From positions 248,001 through 312,000 of the forward strand of contig JACKPQ010000001.1 in assembly GCA_024233435.1 (NCBI GenBank): a DNA stretch of 64,000 nucleotides. Direction: 5' to 3'. Every line of letters starts with the position of its first letter. Position 1 is the first letter of the stretch. The translations under genes and the position numbers were made by a program. The stretch comes from Chlamydiales bacterium (lineage in GTDB: Bacteria; Chlamydiota; Chlamydiia; Chlamydiales; JACKPQ01). Below the pieces are notes generated by a model. That model was not told the origin of the DNA and made no database searches. It saw only the letters and a program-made list of their open reading frames with translations. Below are positions 1-7,933 of the stretch, piece by piece.

Positions 1-996
1 TAGCATGGTGATGGTGGTATCATAACCGGTGGTTGTGCCATCCCCCGGGAAAATATAGATGACATCCCCAGGCTTTGATGCGGCCATGGCAATAGCCGTT
101 GTCGGATAGGGGCTTTCAAAGGTACCCAGTGAGCTTGATCGATTGTCTACAAAGATGATGTTGCCAACGGATTGGCGCTGATTTTTCCTCTCAACGGGGA
201 TAATTTCTGATCGGTAGGGGAGTTGGTTGCGAGCTTCACAAAGGAAATTTTTGCTGCGCAGAATCTTTTTGCGTGGGCCAAGTGGCATTGAAACACCAGC
301 GGTGCCCTGGAAAGTCCACTTAAAGATTTTATCGTAAGTGGTATCAAAGGCAAGATTGAAGCGGCTGATGAGGTCAAACACAATACGCCCCTTACCACCA
401 ACGGCATTCCCAAGATCTACGCCATTAACCGTTTTTTCAAAGAGATAATAAGAGCCAAGGGCTGCATACCAATTAACAATGGCGCAACGCGAGCCAAGTG
501 GCACGCCAATTTCTGCATCGACAGCAGGCAGAGCAGCGCGCAGTCGTCTGGTGAAAATAGCAGAGTGGCCTTCGAATTTTTCAAAGTCTGGGCTTGACTC
601 AGCTTGAGTGCTAGCAATGGGAGCGTAGCCGTTAGCGCGCACATCAAAATAGCGCGATAGAAATTCCAGGCCGCCGCCAAGCTGGTGAGGATTGATGTTT
701 TGCGCTTCGCGGTAGTCGTAGTAAAAGTTACCGCCAATAGCCCATCCAGACCAATTATACCGAAGGCCGATGCCAATATTTGATGCGAACTGGTTGTTAT
801 CAAAGACGTGGCCGCGCAGGTCCAGGAAGGGCATGAAGTCATTTTTCCAAGCTGGGCATAGGAAAAGTTCGGCTGTGGTGTAACCGGTGTCGTAGCCGAC
901 TCCGTTGTGTTCGCGGTGCTTAAGCACGCCACGTGAAGCCGTAGGCTCGCTTGCAAAAAGGGCAGTTGCAGATGCAATGGCAAGAATTAACTTCAT
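1..996 (-). CDS. Inverse-autotransporter-like outer membrane protein, N-terminal part (runs off window)
   Basis: The - strand reads open from an ATG at 996 to the window edge (332 codons, no stop), so the C-terminus is missing. The N-terminus MKLILAIASATALFAS looks like a cleavable signal peptide. Residues about 30-230 are rich in alternating aromatic/Gly strands (GYDTGYTTAELFL, LRGHVFDNN, IGIGLRYNW, AIGGNFYYDYRE, LGGGLEFLS), typical of the intimin/invasin-type inverse autotransporter beta-barrel. From about residue 285 the text changes to IIFVDNRSSSLGTFESPYP and PGDVIYIFPGDG, a pattern seen at the start of right-handed beta-helix passengers. The start overlaps the upstream methyltransferase stop by 4 bases (ATGA), so translation is probably coupled. 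The family call is from pattern only; exact function (adhesin or other surface role) is inferred. Confidence 0.75.
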   Translation of the reverse strand, partial: MKLILAIASATALFASEPTASRGVLKHREHNGVGYDTGYTTAELFLCPAWKNDFMPFLDLRGHVFDNNQFASNIGIGLRYNWSGWAIGGNFYYDYREAQNINPHQLGGGLEFLSRYFDVRANGYAPIASTQAESSPDFEKFEGHSAIFTRRLRAALPAVDAEIGVPLGSRCAIVNWYAALGSYYLFEKTVNGVDLGNAVGGKGRIVFDLISRFNLAFDTTYDKIFKWTFQGTAGVSMPLGPRKKILRSKNFLCEARNQLPYRSEIIPVERKNQRQSVGNIIFVDNRSSSLGTFESPYPTTAIAMAASKPGDVIYIFPGDGTTTGYDTTITML

Positions 997-2039
997 GACC
1001 ATTCATATACTAGATTTTCATCAACAGATAAAGGATAAAATCTTTTATCGACTTCTGCTTTCTCAGCTTTTGTCAGTTTGACATGTTTTGCAATCATCAG
1101 GTAAAGCATGGGGTCCCAGTGCATTTTTCTTAATGAATCTAACGAAGGCAAAGCCATGAATTGGTCCAGGGCCGATTGTGGATCGGGCTCTATCATCTTA
1201 ATAGGCGGAAGAGGTGATTTTGAGAAAATTCCAACGCTGTAGCGAGGGTCGGGCTGCTGAGGTCTGCAGAAATGTATGCCCGGTGTTGGATTGCAAAAAT
1301 CAGACACCAGTGCGTGGAAATTAACGGGAAGGGAAAAAGTCCCATGTTGATTGAAGGTTGGTTCGCGCAGCTGCTCGAGCGTCCACATACCCTTGTCTGC
1401 GATCATGAAAGCAGCCTTAGGGAAAAGGTTTAGAAGATGCAAGGCGCTTGTTGGGTATGTGAACGCTACATTGTCAATGCTTTGTGAATAAGTGAAGTGG
1501 GTTTGACATGGTTGGTATTCCCACTTTAGCTTTAGCTCATTGATACTTGGTCCCCCACTGATATTGGCGATGCCCTCGAAAAGTTGTCCATTCTGCTTGC
1601 GGTAAAGAGCTTGGGGCATAGCATCAAAGACGTAATTGGCTATGATAAGATCAGGGGAGCAGACGGGCTGATCGTTCAAGGGATTATAGAAGTGCATCTT
1701 AGTGCGTTTATTAAGCAGCTCATTGGCTTTCCAAAAAATGATGCTTTTTTCGGAGATATCGCTCATGTGATACTCAATATCGCGGCTCAGAAGCTGCAAA
1801 AGCATATACGTAAAGCGGCCCGTTCCAGCTCCAATCTCTAAGATCGTTCTTGGCCGAAGCTGTTTAATCAACTCAGAGAAATAGTAAGCTGTGTAAGCGT
1901 TGGATGAAATTTGGAGGGGAACTCCAAGCTTTGTCCAGCAAGCGGGTCCATGATCGCTGTATGTCTTATATTGTAAGTCCCAAAGGTATGAGGCTTTACT
2001 TAATGGGCAGGGTTTGAACATATTCGATAGATTTTTCAA
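993..2039 (-). CDS. Class I SAM-dependent methyltransferase, MidA-like
   Basis: A 348-residue protein with a clear SAM-binding motif I at residues 67-76 (LEIGAGTGRF), an acidic residue after strand 2 (YHMSDISEKS) and a motif-IV-like LIIANYVFDAMP. The last resembles the ANEFFDALP stretch of MidA/NDUFAF7-type methyltransferases, but the match is partial and the substrate is unknown. ATG at 2021 (MFKPCPLSKASYL) is an alternative start; the given start overlaps the upstream TfoX-domain gene by 44 bases, the alternative by 26. The stop overlaps the start of the outer membrane protein gene by 4 bases, so TfoX-domain gene, methyltransferase and surface protein appear to be one transcript. No transmembrane segment is visible, so it is probably cytoplasmic. 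Confidence 0.75.
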   Translation of the reverse strand: MKNLSNMFKPCPLSKASYLWDLQYKTYSDHGPACWTKLGVPLQISSNAYTAYYFSELIKQLRPRTILEIGAGTGRFTYMLLQLLSRDIEYHMSDISEKSIIFWKANELLNKRTKMHFYNPLNDQPVCSPDLIIANYVFDAMPQALYRKQNGQLFEGIANISGGPSINELKLKWEYQPCQTHFTYSQSIDNVAFTYPTSALHLLNLFPKAAFMIADKGMWTLEQLREPTFNQHGTFSLPVNFHALVSDFCNPTPGIHFCRPQQPDPRYSVGIFSKSPLPPIKMIEPDPQSALDQFMALPSLDSLRKMHWDPMLYLMIAKHVKLTKAEKAEVDKRFYPLSVDENLVYEWS

Positions 2040-2343
2040 TTAAGGAAAGGAGGGTCTTTTGACAAGATAGAATCTTCTCAGGAATGATGATGTACTCTTT
2101 CATAGTGCGGTTAGGCATAGGCTGAAACTGCTGAGCGTGGTATTCGTTGATCAGTTGCTCACGCAGATCATGAGGCAATCTCAAAACCCAGTTCTCTTCA
2201 TGCAGGCCTGTAAACATGTTGCCATTGCAAAAGCAACAAGGGTAGCCAAACATTTTCTTGCGATCAATTCCCTCAAAGCCAATCATAGACTCATGGAAGT
2301 GGTCAACAAGCTCTTGCGAAGAGCGTTTCCATTTTGAACTCAT
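1996..2343 (-). CDS. TfoX/Sxy N-terminal-domain protein
   Basis: A 115-residue protein whose central part (RKKMFGYPCCFCNGNMFTGL, then NWVLRLPHDLREQL) matches the TfoX N-terminal domain pattern of a phenylalanine-glycine turn, a short beta hairpin and VLRLP. The family includes the competence regulator Sxy/TfoX, but most single-domain members have no known role, and the C-terminal TfoX domain is absent here. It is the first gene of the leftward group with the methyltransferase and surface protein. Its start lies only 12 bases from the start of divergent nagZ. Function is not assigned; competence control is only a possibility. Confidence 0.7.
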   Translation of the reverse strand: MSSKWKRSSQELVDHFHESMIGFEGIDRKKMFGYPCCFCNGNMFTGLHEENWVLRLPHDLREQLINEYHAQQFQPMPNRTMKEYIIIPEKILSCQKTLLSLIEKSIEYVQTLPIK

Positions 2344-2355
2344 GAGTGTGATGGT

Positions 2356-3330
2356 ATGTTAAGACTAGCATTAATGGCAATGGCCTGTTTAGGCTCACTA
2401 GAGGAAAGAGTAGGGCAGTTGCTCATCGTCCATTTTCAAGGTGAGCATATCAACGATGATGCTAAGCGTTTGATGGACCAGGCGCATGTTGGTGGGTTTT
2501 GCTATTACGATTTGTGCAACGGTGAAGATGTCTCTCCTTTGAGTGAGGAGCTGCAGAGCTATTCAAAGCATCCTTTAATTATCGCAATTGATCAAGAAGG
2601 GGGACGCGTGCAGCGCTTAAAGAAAGGTTTTACATCCATTCCAAGCGCAAGCGAAATGGACAATCCATACAGATGGGGAAGGTGCGTTGGTAAAGAGCTC
2701 AAAGAATGTGGCATTAATTTAAATTTAGCGCCAGTTGCAGATTTGCAGATGGGGAGCCGCAGCTTTAGTGATGACCCTGAGGTCGTGATCCAAAAGGCGA
2801 GGGCTTTCATCCAGGGAATGAGAGAAGAGGGTGTGATGGCTTGCTTAAAACACTACCCTGGCCACGGCGATGCTGTGGTTGACCCTCACGATGGGTTGCC
2901 AACAGCCTCATTTGATGAGAGGAATCTACGCCCTTTTGACGAGCTTGCCAAAGAGGTGCCCTTTGTAATGACAGCGCATATTCGCATTCCTGAAATTGAT
3001 GAAGTTCCTGCAACTGTTTCAGCCAAGTGGCTGCAAAGACTTGATTTTAATGGATTGGTGATGACCGATTCGTTAACAATGGGTGGCATTCTACAGCACT
3101 GTGGCTCGTTAAATGAGGCTGCATGTCAAGCGTTGGAAGCGGGATGCCACCTTTTGCTGATAGGGAGAAAAAGTCTATCTGGTGGGTGTGGTGAAAGTGA
3201 AAATTTAACAGAAGATATCCTTAATTTACATGCGTATCTCGTTCAATGTGTGAGAGATGGGTTGGTCGATGAGGCGCTAATCGACGAAAAACTACAAAAA
3301 AGGTATGCTTGCTTAAATGAAAAGAGTTAA
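2356..3330 (+). CDS. nagZ: Beta-N-acetylhexosaminidase NagZ (GH3)
   Basis: Glycoside hydrolase family 3 enzyme of 324 residues, the usual length of single-domain NagZ. The family signature KHYPGHGD lies at residues 165-172, and MTDSLTMGG at 236-244 supplies the catalytic aspartate nucleophile (D238). AIDQEGGRVQRL near residue 76 is the conserved substrate-pocket strand. NagZ removes GlcNAc from anhydro-muropeptides in cytoplasmic peptidoglycan recycling, which fits a chlamydia that makes some peptidoglycan. The start is uncertain: ATG at 2380 (MACLGSLEERVGQLL) would begin closer to the conserved domain, and neither has a strong ribosome site. The 3' end overlaps pssA by 14 bases. Confidence 0.9.
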   Translation: MLRLALMAMACLGSLEERVGQLLIVHFQGEHINDDAKRLMDQAHVGGFCYYDLCNGEDVSPLSEELQSYSKHPLIIAIDQEGGRVQRLKKGFTSIPSASEMDNPYRWGRCVGKELKECGINLNLAPVADLQMGSRSFSDDPEVVIQKARAFIQGMREEGVMACLKHYPGHGDAVVDPHDGLPTASFDERNLRPFDELAKEVPFVMTAHIRIPEIDEVPATVSAKWLQRLDFNGLVMTDSLTMGGILQHCGSLNEAACQALEAGCHLLLIGRKSLSGGCGESENLTEDILNLHAYLVQCVRDGLVDEALIDEKLQKRYACLNEKS

Positions 3331-4147
3331 CCTTCTTCCAAATTTGATTACAGCTTTTGGCCTAGCTTGCGGCTTGTTTGTCATTTTTCGCACCTATACG
3401 CTCCCAGAGCAGACACCCATCTACCAGTTGCTATTCACTTCAATGCTGTTGATTTTGCTAGCGGCTCTAGCTGACGTGCTCGATGGAGCGGTCGCGCGTA
3501 TTTTAAAACACGAAAGCGAATTTGGGGCGCTCTTTGATTCTCTATCAGATGCAGTCTCTTTCGGAGTTGCTCCCTCGGTACTGATGTTAAAGGCACTAGC
3601 CCCGGAGCATGGCACACCCTTAAGTTTTTTCTGTGTTGTAGCTGCTATTGCCTACTCGATCTGTGGAGTACTTAGACTAGTTAGATATAATGTAAAAGCA
3701 AATATAGCCAAGAAGAATGAGTCGACGTTGCGCGATTATAATAAAAACTTTTCGGGTCTGCCAATTCCTGCTGCTGCAGGCGCTGCACTTGCGGTGAATT
3801 TTTTCTTGGTTTCACCAAGAGCAACAGATTGGTTTGCTCCATCTGCTGTAATGCGCAGTTGGATCTTAATTGCAGCCATGATTGCAATCGGCTTATTAAT
3901 GATCAGCAGAGTGCGCTTTCCAAGTCTTAAAACGCTGCATTGTAGGGTGCCATCTAGCTATCTTGTCTTCTTTACAGCGCTTGGGGCAATGTTGGTGCTG
4001 TATGGCATTTTGCATGCTTTTAGTTTATTTTTACTCATCGTTACTTGGAGCTACATTCTAGTTGGATGTGCTTTAACTGTTACGCGTCTCATTGCTGGCA
4101 AGCGAAGTAAAAAGCTTGAGGATTTTGAGCCTACAGACGACGAATGA
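3317..4147 (+). CDS. pssA: CDP-diacylglycerol-serine O-phosphatidyltransferase
   Basis: A 276-residue multi-spanning membrane protein that condenses CDP-diacylglycerol with serine, the first step to phosphatidylethanolamine. The CDP-alcohol phosphotransferase signature D-G-x2-A-R-x8-G-x3-D-x3-D is complete at about residues 55-79 (DVLDGAVARILK, GALFDSLSD). About seven hydrophobic segments follow, and the C-terminus is basic then acidic (GKRSKKLEDFEPTDDE). The start NLLPNLITAFGLACG is typical of PssA type II. The gene overlaps nagZ by 14 bases at its start and the opposing LexA-like gene by 17 bases at its end. Confidence 0.92.
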   Translation: MKRVNLLPNLITAFGLACGLFVIFRTYTLPEQTPIYQLLFTSMLLILLAALADVLDGAVARILKHESEFGALFDSLSDAVSFGVAPSVLMLKALAPEHGTPLSFFCVVAAIAYSICGVLRLVRYNVKANIAKKNESTLRDYNKNFSGLPIPAAAGAALAVNFFLVSPRATDWFAPSAVMRSWILIAAMIAIGLLMISRVRFPSLKTLHCRVPSSYLVFFTALGAMLVLYGILHAFSLFLLIVTWSYILVGCALTVTRLIAGKRSKKLEDFEPTDDE

Positions 4148-4664
4148 CCTCCAGGATATGGGCCCTTATAATAATGTCGTCTTTAGCAACCATTTGCTCC
4201 TCACCTGATAAGGCTACAAGGCGAATATAGGGTCCTTCTAGAGCTGTGCGCCGTAAGTGTGCATTCCCATTGATTTCAACAAGGCAAAGCATTTGATCAC
4301 AGGGCTCTGTGCTTGTTGCAATTACCAAGATATCTCCCTCTAAAATGTGTTCTTGCGCACTTTGCACATGAAGCGCATAAAGCGTTTCTCTGCGTTTTGC
4401 TGTCCAGACCACAGATGTTGAGCGCACATTTAACTCTAAAGGCTTGCCTTCAGCAAAAATTCCGATGATTGGAACGCTGCATGCACCATCTTCTGTTTTT
4501 GGAAGAGGTAAATACCCTTTTTTCTTGAGCGCTGCAATATGTCCTGCGACAGTGCTGACTGATGCGTAGGCAAACTTGCGCTGAATGGTCCGGTATGAGG
4601 GCATAGCATCGCATTGTTTGATAAAATCAAGAAGCGTTCTTTGCTTTTGTGTTAATCCATGCAT
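4131..4664 (-). CDS. LexA-like protein lacking the self-cleavage residues
   Basis: The N-terminus HGLTQKQRTLLDFIKQ, followed by YRTIQRKFAYASVSTVAGHIAAL, matches the LexA winged-helix DNA-binding domain, and the remainder matches the S24 peptidase fold. The start at 4664 (MHGLT) fits LexA better than the upstream ATG at 4679. The active-site elements are changed: the cleavage site reads FAEGKP instead of AAGEP, the serine motif (VKGMSM in E. coli) reads LHVQSAQEH with no serine at the expected place, and the lysine motif VTVKR reads AHLRR. By family knowledge such a protein could not cut itself, so it would be a constitutive or differently controlled repressor. It may still bind DNA; its targets are unknown. 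It faces rmuC head to head. Confidence 0.75.
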   Translation of the reverse strand: MHGLTQKQRTLLDFIKQCDAMPSYRTIQRKFAYASVSTVAGHIAALKKKGYLPLPKTEDGACSVPIIGIFAEGKPLELNVRSTSVVWTAKRRETLYALHVQSAQEHILEGDILVIATSTEPCDQMLCLVEINGNAHLRRTALEGPYIRLVALSGEEQMVAKDDIIIRAHILEVIRRL

Positions 4665-4668
4665 CGGT

Positions 4669-5901
4669 ATGATGAACATTATGGAACTTATGATTATTGG
4701 TCAATGCCTACTCGGGATGCTAGCCTTTATTGGATGGTATAAATATATCCGCACAAAGGCAAATTTTGATGCAAATAAAGCAGCTACAGAGAAGCTGCAA
4801 GAGACATTTGGACACCTTTCCGCGCAAGCCCTCAAGCACAACAATGAAGCCTTTCTTGATCTTGCACAAAACGTTCTTGGCAACTACCAAGAAAAAGCTA
4901 AGGATACGCTTGAGCAAAAAGAAAAAGCCATTGATGAACTTGTAAAACCTGTGCATGAATCTCTTAAAGCTCTTGATCAAGAAATGCGAAATCTCGAAAA
5001 AGAGCGTAAAGGAGATCACGCAACAGTCAAGACTCAAATTGAAAGCTTGTTAAAAACAGAAAAAGCACTGCAATCAGAAACCGCTAATTTAGTGAAAGCA
5101 CTGCGCGCACCTGTAGTGCGCGGCAGGTGGGGAGAGTTGCAACTGCGCCGTGTCATTGAGCTCTCTGGCATGATCAACCATTGTGATTTTTTCGAGCAAA
5201 CCTCTCAATCAAGTGAGGATGGTGTGATCAGGCCTGATGTGATTATTCAGCTACCAGGTGATAAGCAAGTCATTATCGATGCAAAAGCTCCCATGGAAGC
5301 CTATCTTGATGCACAGGAAACAGATGATGAGGATGAGAAGAAAGTTAAGTTGCAAACGCATGCTCGGCAAGTGCGCGCTCATTTAAATCAGCTCGGTAAA
5401 AAAGCTTACTGGCAACGGTATGCCACATCGCCAGAATTTGTTGTGTTGTTTTTGCCTTCTGAGACATTCTTTTCTGCAGCTCTTGAACAAGATCCCACCC
5501 TGATTGAAGGAGGTGCCAATCAAGGTGTGATTTTAGCAACGCCGACAACACTCATTGGACTATTGCGCGCAGTAGCTTATGGCTGGAAGCAAGAGGCCAT
5601 TTCAAAAAATGCACAAGCCATCAGCGATTTAGGCCATGAGCTTTACAAGCGCATCAACGATATGGCTACACACTTTGGTAAAGTTGGCAAAGCACTATCT
5701 CAATCTGTAGAAGCCTACAATAAAACAATTGGATCTCTAGAGCGGCGAGTGCTTACATCCGCGCGTAAATTTCAAGATTATGGGGTTAGCTGCAAAGACA
5801 TAGAGCTTGAGCCCATTGAGTTTATCGAAAAGACGACTCGAAATGTTTCATCCATATCGGATCAAAGCCTACTGCAGTGCGATGTTCTGGATGATAAATA
5901 G
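4669..5901 (+). CDS. rmuC: DNA recombination protein RmuC
   Basis: About 410 residues: an N-terminal membrane anchor (LMIIGQCLLGMLAFIGWY), a long coiled coil (about residues 30-130) rich in Lys/Glu, then the RmuC nuclease-like core with RGRWGELQLRRVIELSGM, RPDVIIQLPG and VIIDAKAPMEAYL, and further on VVLFLPSETFF and TPTTLIGLLRAVAYGW. RmuC limits inversion recombination in E. coli; the core resembles restriction-endonuclease-fold proteins. Several in-frame ATGs (4669, 4672, 4681) are possible starts; the longer frame back to 4585 would run inside the LexA-like gene and is unlikely. The 3' end overlaps the opposing DUF455 gene by 80 bases. Confidence 0.9.
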   Translation: MMNIMELMIIGQCLLGMLAFIGWYKYIRTKANFDANKAATEKLQETFGHLSAQALKHNNEAFLDLAQNVLGNYQEKAKDTLEQKEKAIDELVKPVHESLKALDQEMRNLEKERKGDHATVKTQIESLLKTEKALQSETANLVKALRAPVVRGRWGELQLRRVIELSGMINHCDFFEQTSQSSEDGVIRPDVIIQLPGDKQVIIDAKAPMEAYLDAQETDDEDEKKVKLQTHARQVRAHLNQLGKKAYWQRYATSPEFVVLFLPSETFFSAALEQDPTLIEGGANQGVILATPTTLIGLLRAVAYGWKQEAISKNAQAISDLGHELYKRINDMATHFGKVGKALSQSVEAYNKTIGSLERRVLTSARKFQDYGVSCKDIELEPIEFIEKTTRNVSSISDQSLLQCDVLDDK

Positions 5902-6616
5902 GACCGCGAGCGCGCCGTGGCGTCATCAAGGGTGACAGGCTCTCACACCACATTTCATAAGTGCTTTTTTCTTTAGGCGTAAGACGTTTTAGCCATTGAT
6001 AGCCAAAAGAGACATGGCCGATCTCATCATCCAAAATACGCTGCATCAGCTTGGCCGATTGCGCATCGCCTGCTTGCTCAAAAGAAGATTTGTAGATAGG
6101 AGCGAAGTCTAAGTTAGCCTGCTCAAGCGTTAGACACATCGTGCTGACGTAGGTTGCAGGGTCAGTGATGTAGGGAGTATGTGCCCAAAAGTGCTTGTAA
6201 AGGGGCATATCGCCAAAAGTTACACCAAGACGATTGAGCTCTGTCATATAAAGGCGCACATGTTCTTGCTCTTCTTTGAGAGTAGCTGCAAGTCCTTTAC
6301 GAAAACGCTTAGGGGCATCGGGGCATGCAAGAAGTGTGTAGGCCATGATTTCAACAGCCAAAAGTTCATGACCTGCAAAACGGTGTAGGCAAATTGCGCG
6401 TTTATCGGGATCATGATGAGAGCAAAGAGGCGGCAATTTTTCTTGTTTTGAGCGGATCTTAAACTCCATGCCTGGAGGACGCGTTGGTTGTTGCCAAAGC
6501 AAGGAAGAGCCAGGATTGTTATCGGTTAATTTATCAGGAGAAAAAAGCTTTTCAGCAAGCGTATCGGCGGATAAAATACGAATGGCCCACTCTCTTAGTT
6601 CAAGACAATGGGCCAT
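5822..6616 (-). CDS. DUF455 ferritin-like protein
   Basis: A 264-residue protein with three spaced carboxylate/histidine motifs expected of a ferritin-like di-iron helix bundle: HRFAGHELLAVEIMAY, KEEQEHVRLYMTEL and DDEIGHVSFGYQWL. This matches the DUF455 family (tRNA-hydroxylase-like MiaE fold neighbours), whose biochemical role is not established. The C-terminus (YHPEHRTAVGFDPIWM) is the conserved tail of the family and lies in the 80-base convergent overlap with rmuC, so the overlap is not an artefact of a misplaced stop. Probably cytoplasmic. Confidence 0.85.
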   Translation of the reverse strand: MAHCLELREWAIRILSADTLAEKLFSPDKLTDNNPGSSLLWQQPTRPPGMEFKIRSKQEKLPPLCSHHDPDKRAICLHRFAGHELLAVEIMAYTLLACPDAPKRFRKGLAATLKEEQEHVRLYMTELNRLGVTFGDMPLYKHFWAHTPYITDPATYVSTMCLTLEQANLDFAPIYKSSFEQAGDAQSAKLMQRILDDEIGHVSFGYQWLKRLTPKEKSTYEMWCESLSPLMTPRRARGPIYHPEHRTAVGFDPIWMKHFESSFR

Positions 6617-6623
6617 AACAGAT

Positions 6624-7838
6624 CTACTCTGCGTCTAGCACGAAGTAGGCAGGGAAGGCAAAATTGTTATTGCTGCGTGATGATGCAAGCAATGTAACTT
6701 TTTTGCCGACGAGCGCTTGAAGATTGACATTGGTGCTATAAAGGTAAGCAGCAGGAACGCCATCTTGTCTCAATACATAATCGCCCGGTTTGCATTTAAC
6801 AGGATCTGTGTAGGCTTCAATAATTCCAGAGAGCTTCACAGATTTTAGTTTTTGCGCAGCGTAGAAGTCATCCATTGTTTTTTGGTGGTGCATACCAGAC
6901 CAAGTGAGGTAGATGGCCTCTTCTAAGGGCTCCCAGATTTTCATGCGATCTGTGTGAGACATCAGTTCTTCATTGCTATCTCGCGAGGAGTTAGCAGCAA
7001 AATGTTCTGCATCACCACTGGGCGACACTTTACCTATGTTTTCAGCGCGGCTTTCTAAGTAAGCAATCTTTTTCTGCAGGTATTCTTCTTGGAGCTTTGT
7101 AAGATTCTTTTTGGCAATAGCGCAATGATCGGGGAAGTCGACATAGTCGTTAATCACTGTTAGATAATTGCGAGTAAGGTAATCAATATCAATTTCGTTA
7201 TAAGGTTTGCGCATTTCTGCTTGTGTGAGCAGGTTAGCTGAGTCTACAAGTTGATTGACAGTTGCGCAGCGTTTGTCTTTGATCGCTTTAAGTTCGCGCC
7301 CGCCGATATTATCGATATACTCTTTTGCTACGTAGAAATGTGTTGACGCAGGTGGATCAATTTCTAACCATTTATGGTTGCCTTCGCAGATTTTGCCATC
7401 AACTTTGGAGCCACTTGAAAGGTGACCGATAATAGGAGCTTCTAAATCAGGTTTCAAGCGGACATTGACGCGGTTGCCTTCAACATAGCCATCTAAGATG
7501 AAGCTGCGGAAAATATAAGCTTTTTGATTCGCTAGAGGTTGAACAGCGTAGAAATCACCCTTCTGCCCAGTGACAACCACAAGCTCATCTTTGCTAAGTT
7601 CAGAGACAACACTGCTTTCCAACTCAGGTCCAACACGCAAGCGCACATTGTTGCCATTGATGCGTCCAGTAAACGCTTTGTAAGAACTGTCGATTGTGTA
7701 AAGAGTTGACTGCGACTCCTTTTTGGACTGAGTCACCTCAACTTGTTTAACAGGTGTTTCAGAAATTACTGCGATATCACTCTCTTCAGCAATTAATGCT
7801 AAAGGAAGAACACAGAAAGCAAACCATAATTTAGACAT
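6624..7838 (-). CDS. Exported protein with two bacterial SH3 domains
   Basis: About 404 residues. The start at 7838 (MSKLWFAFCVLPLALIAEES) is preferred because it gives a clean signal peptide and is preceded by AGGAGAAGG. Two SH3b repeats follow: GRINGNNVRLRVGPELESS and GYVEGNRVNVRLKPDLEAP, each ending in the usual gly/aromatic strand (QKGDFYAV; NHKWLEI). The C-terminal half has a helical region and a final beta domain (LKSVKLSGIIEAY ... KVTLLAS). SH3b domains usually bind peptidoglycan or peptides, so a periplasmic wall-associated role is likely. Two-SH3 exported proteins of this type occur in chlamydiae, but I cannot name an orthologue. Confidence 0.75.
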   Translation of the reverse strand: MSKLWFAFCVLPLALIAEESDIAVISETPVKQVEVTQSKKESQSTLYTIDSSYKAFTGRINGNNVRLRVGPELESSVVSELSKDELVVVTGQKGDFYAVQPLANQKAYIFRSFILDGYVEGNRVNVRLKPDLEAPIIGHLSSGSKVDGKICEGNHKWLEIDPPASTHFYVAKEYIDNIGGRELKAIKDKRCATVNQLVDSANLLTQAEMRKPYNEIDIDYLTRNYLTVINDYVDFPDHCAIAKKNLTKLQEEYLQKKIAYLESRAENIGKVSPSGDAEHFAANSSRDSNEELMSHTDRMKIWEPLEEAIYLTWSGMHHQKTMDDFYAAQKLKSVKLSGIIEAYTDPVKCKPGDYVLRQDGVPAAYLYSTNVNLQALVGKKVTLLASSRSNNNFAFPAYFVLDAE

Positions 7839-7933
7839 AAAGCCTTCTCCTAAAATGAACGTCATTTCCCTCATTCTAGAAGACGGCTTATTTTAACGCA
7901 ATGCCAATTAAGTATGGCTGGAACTAGGAGTTT

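Noticed and set aside
147..983. Two shorter frames on the - strand (147-413 and 417-983)
   Set aside because: They are out-of-frame with the open frame from 996 to the edge, which alone has a signal peptide and barrel-like pattern.
4585..4668. N-terminal extension of rmuC to 4585
   Set aside because: Lies inside the LexA-like gene on the other strand and gives no conserved sequence; later ATGs precede the membrane anchor directly.
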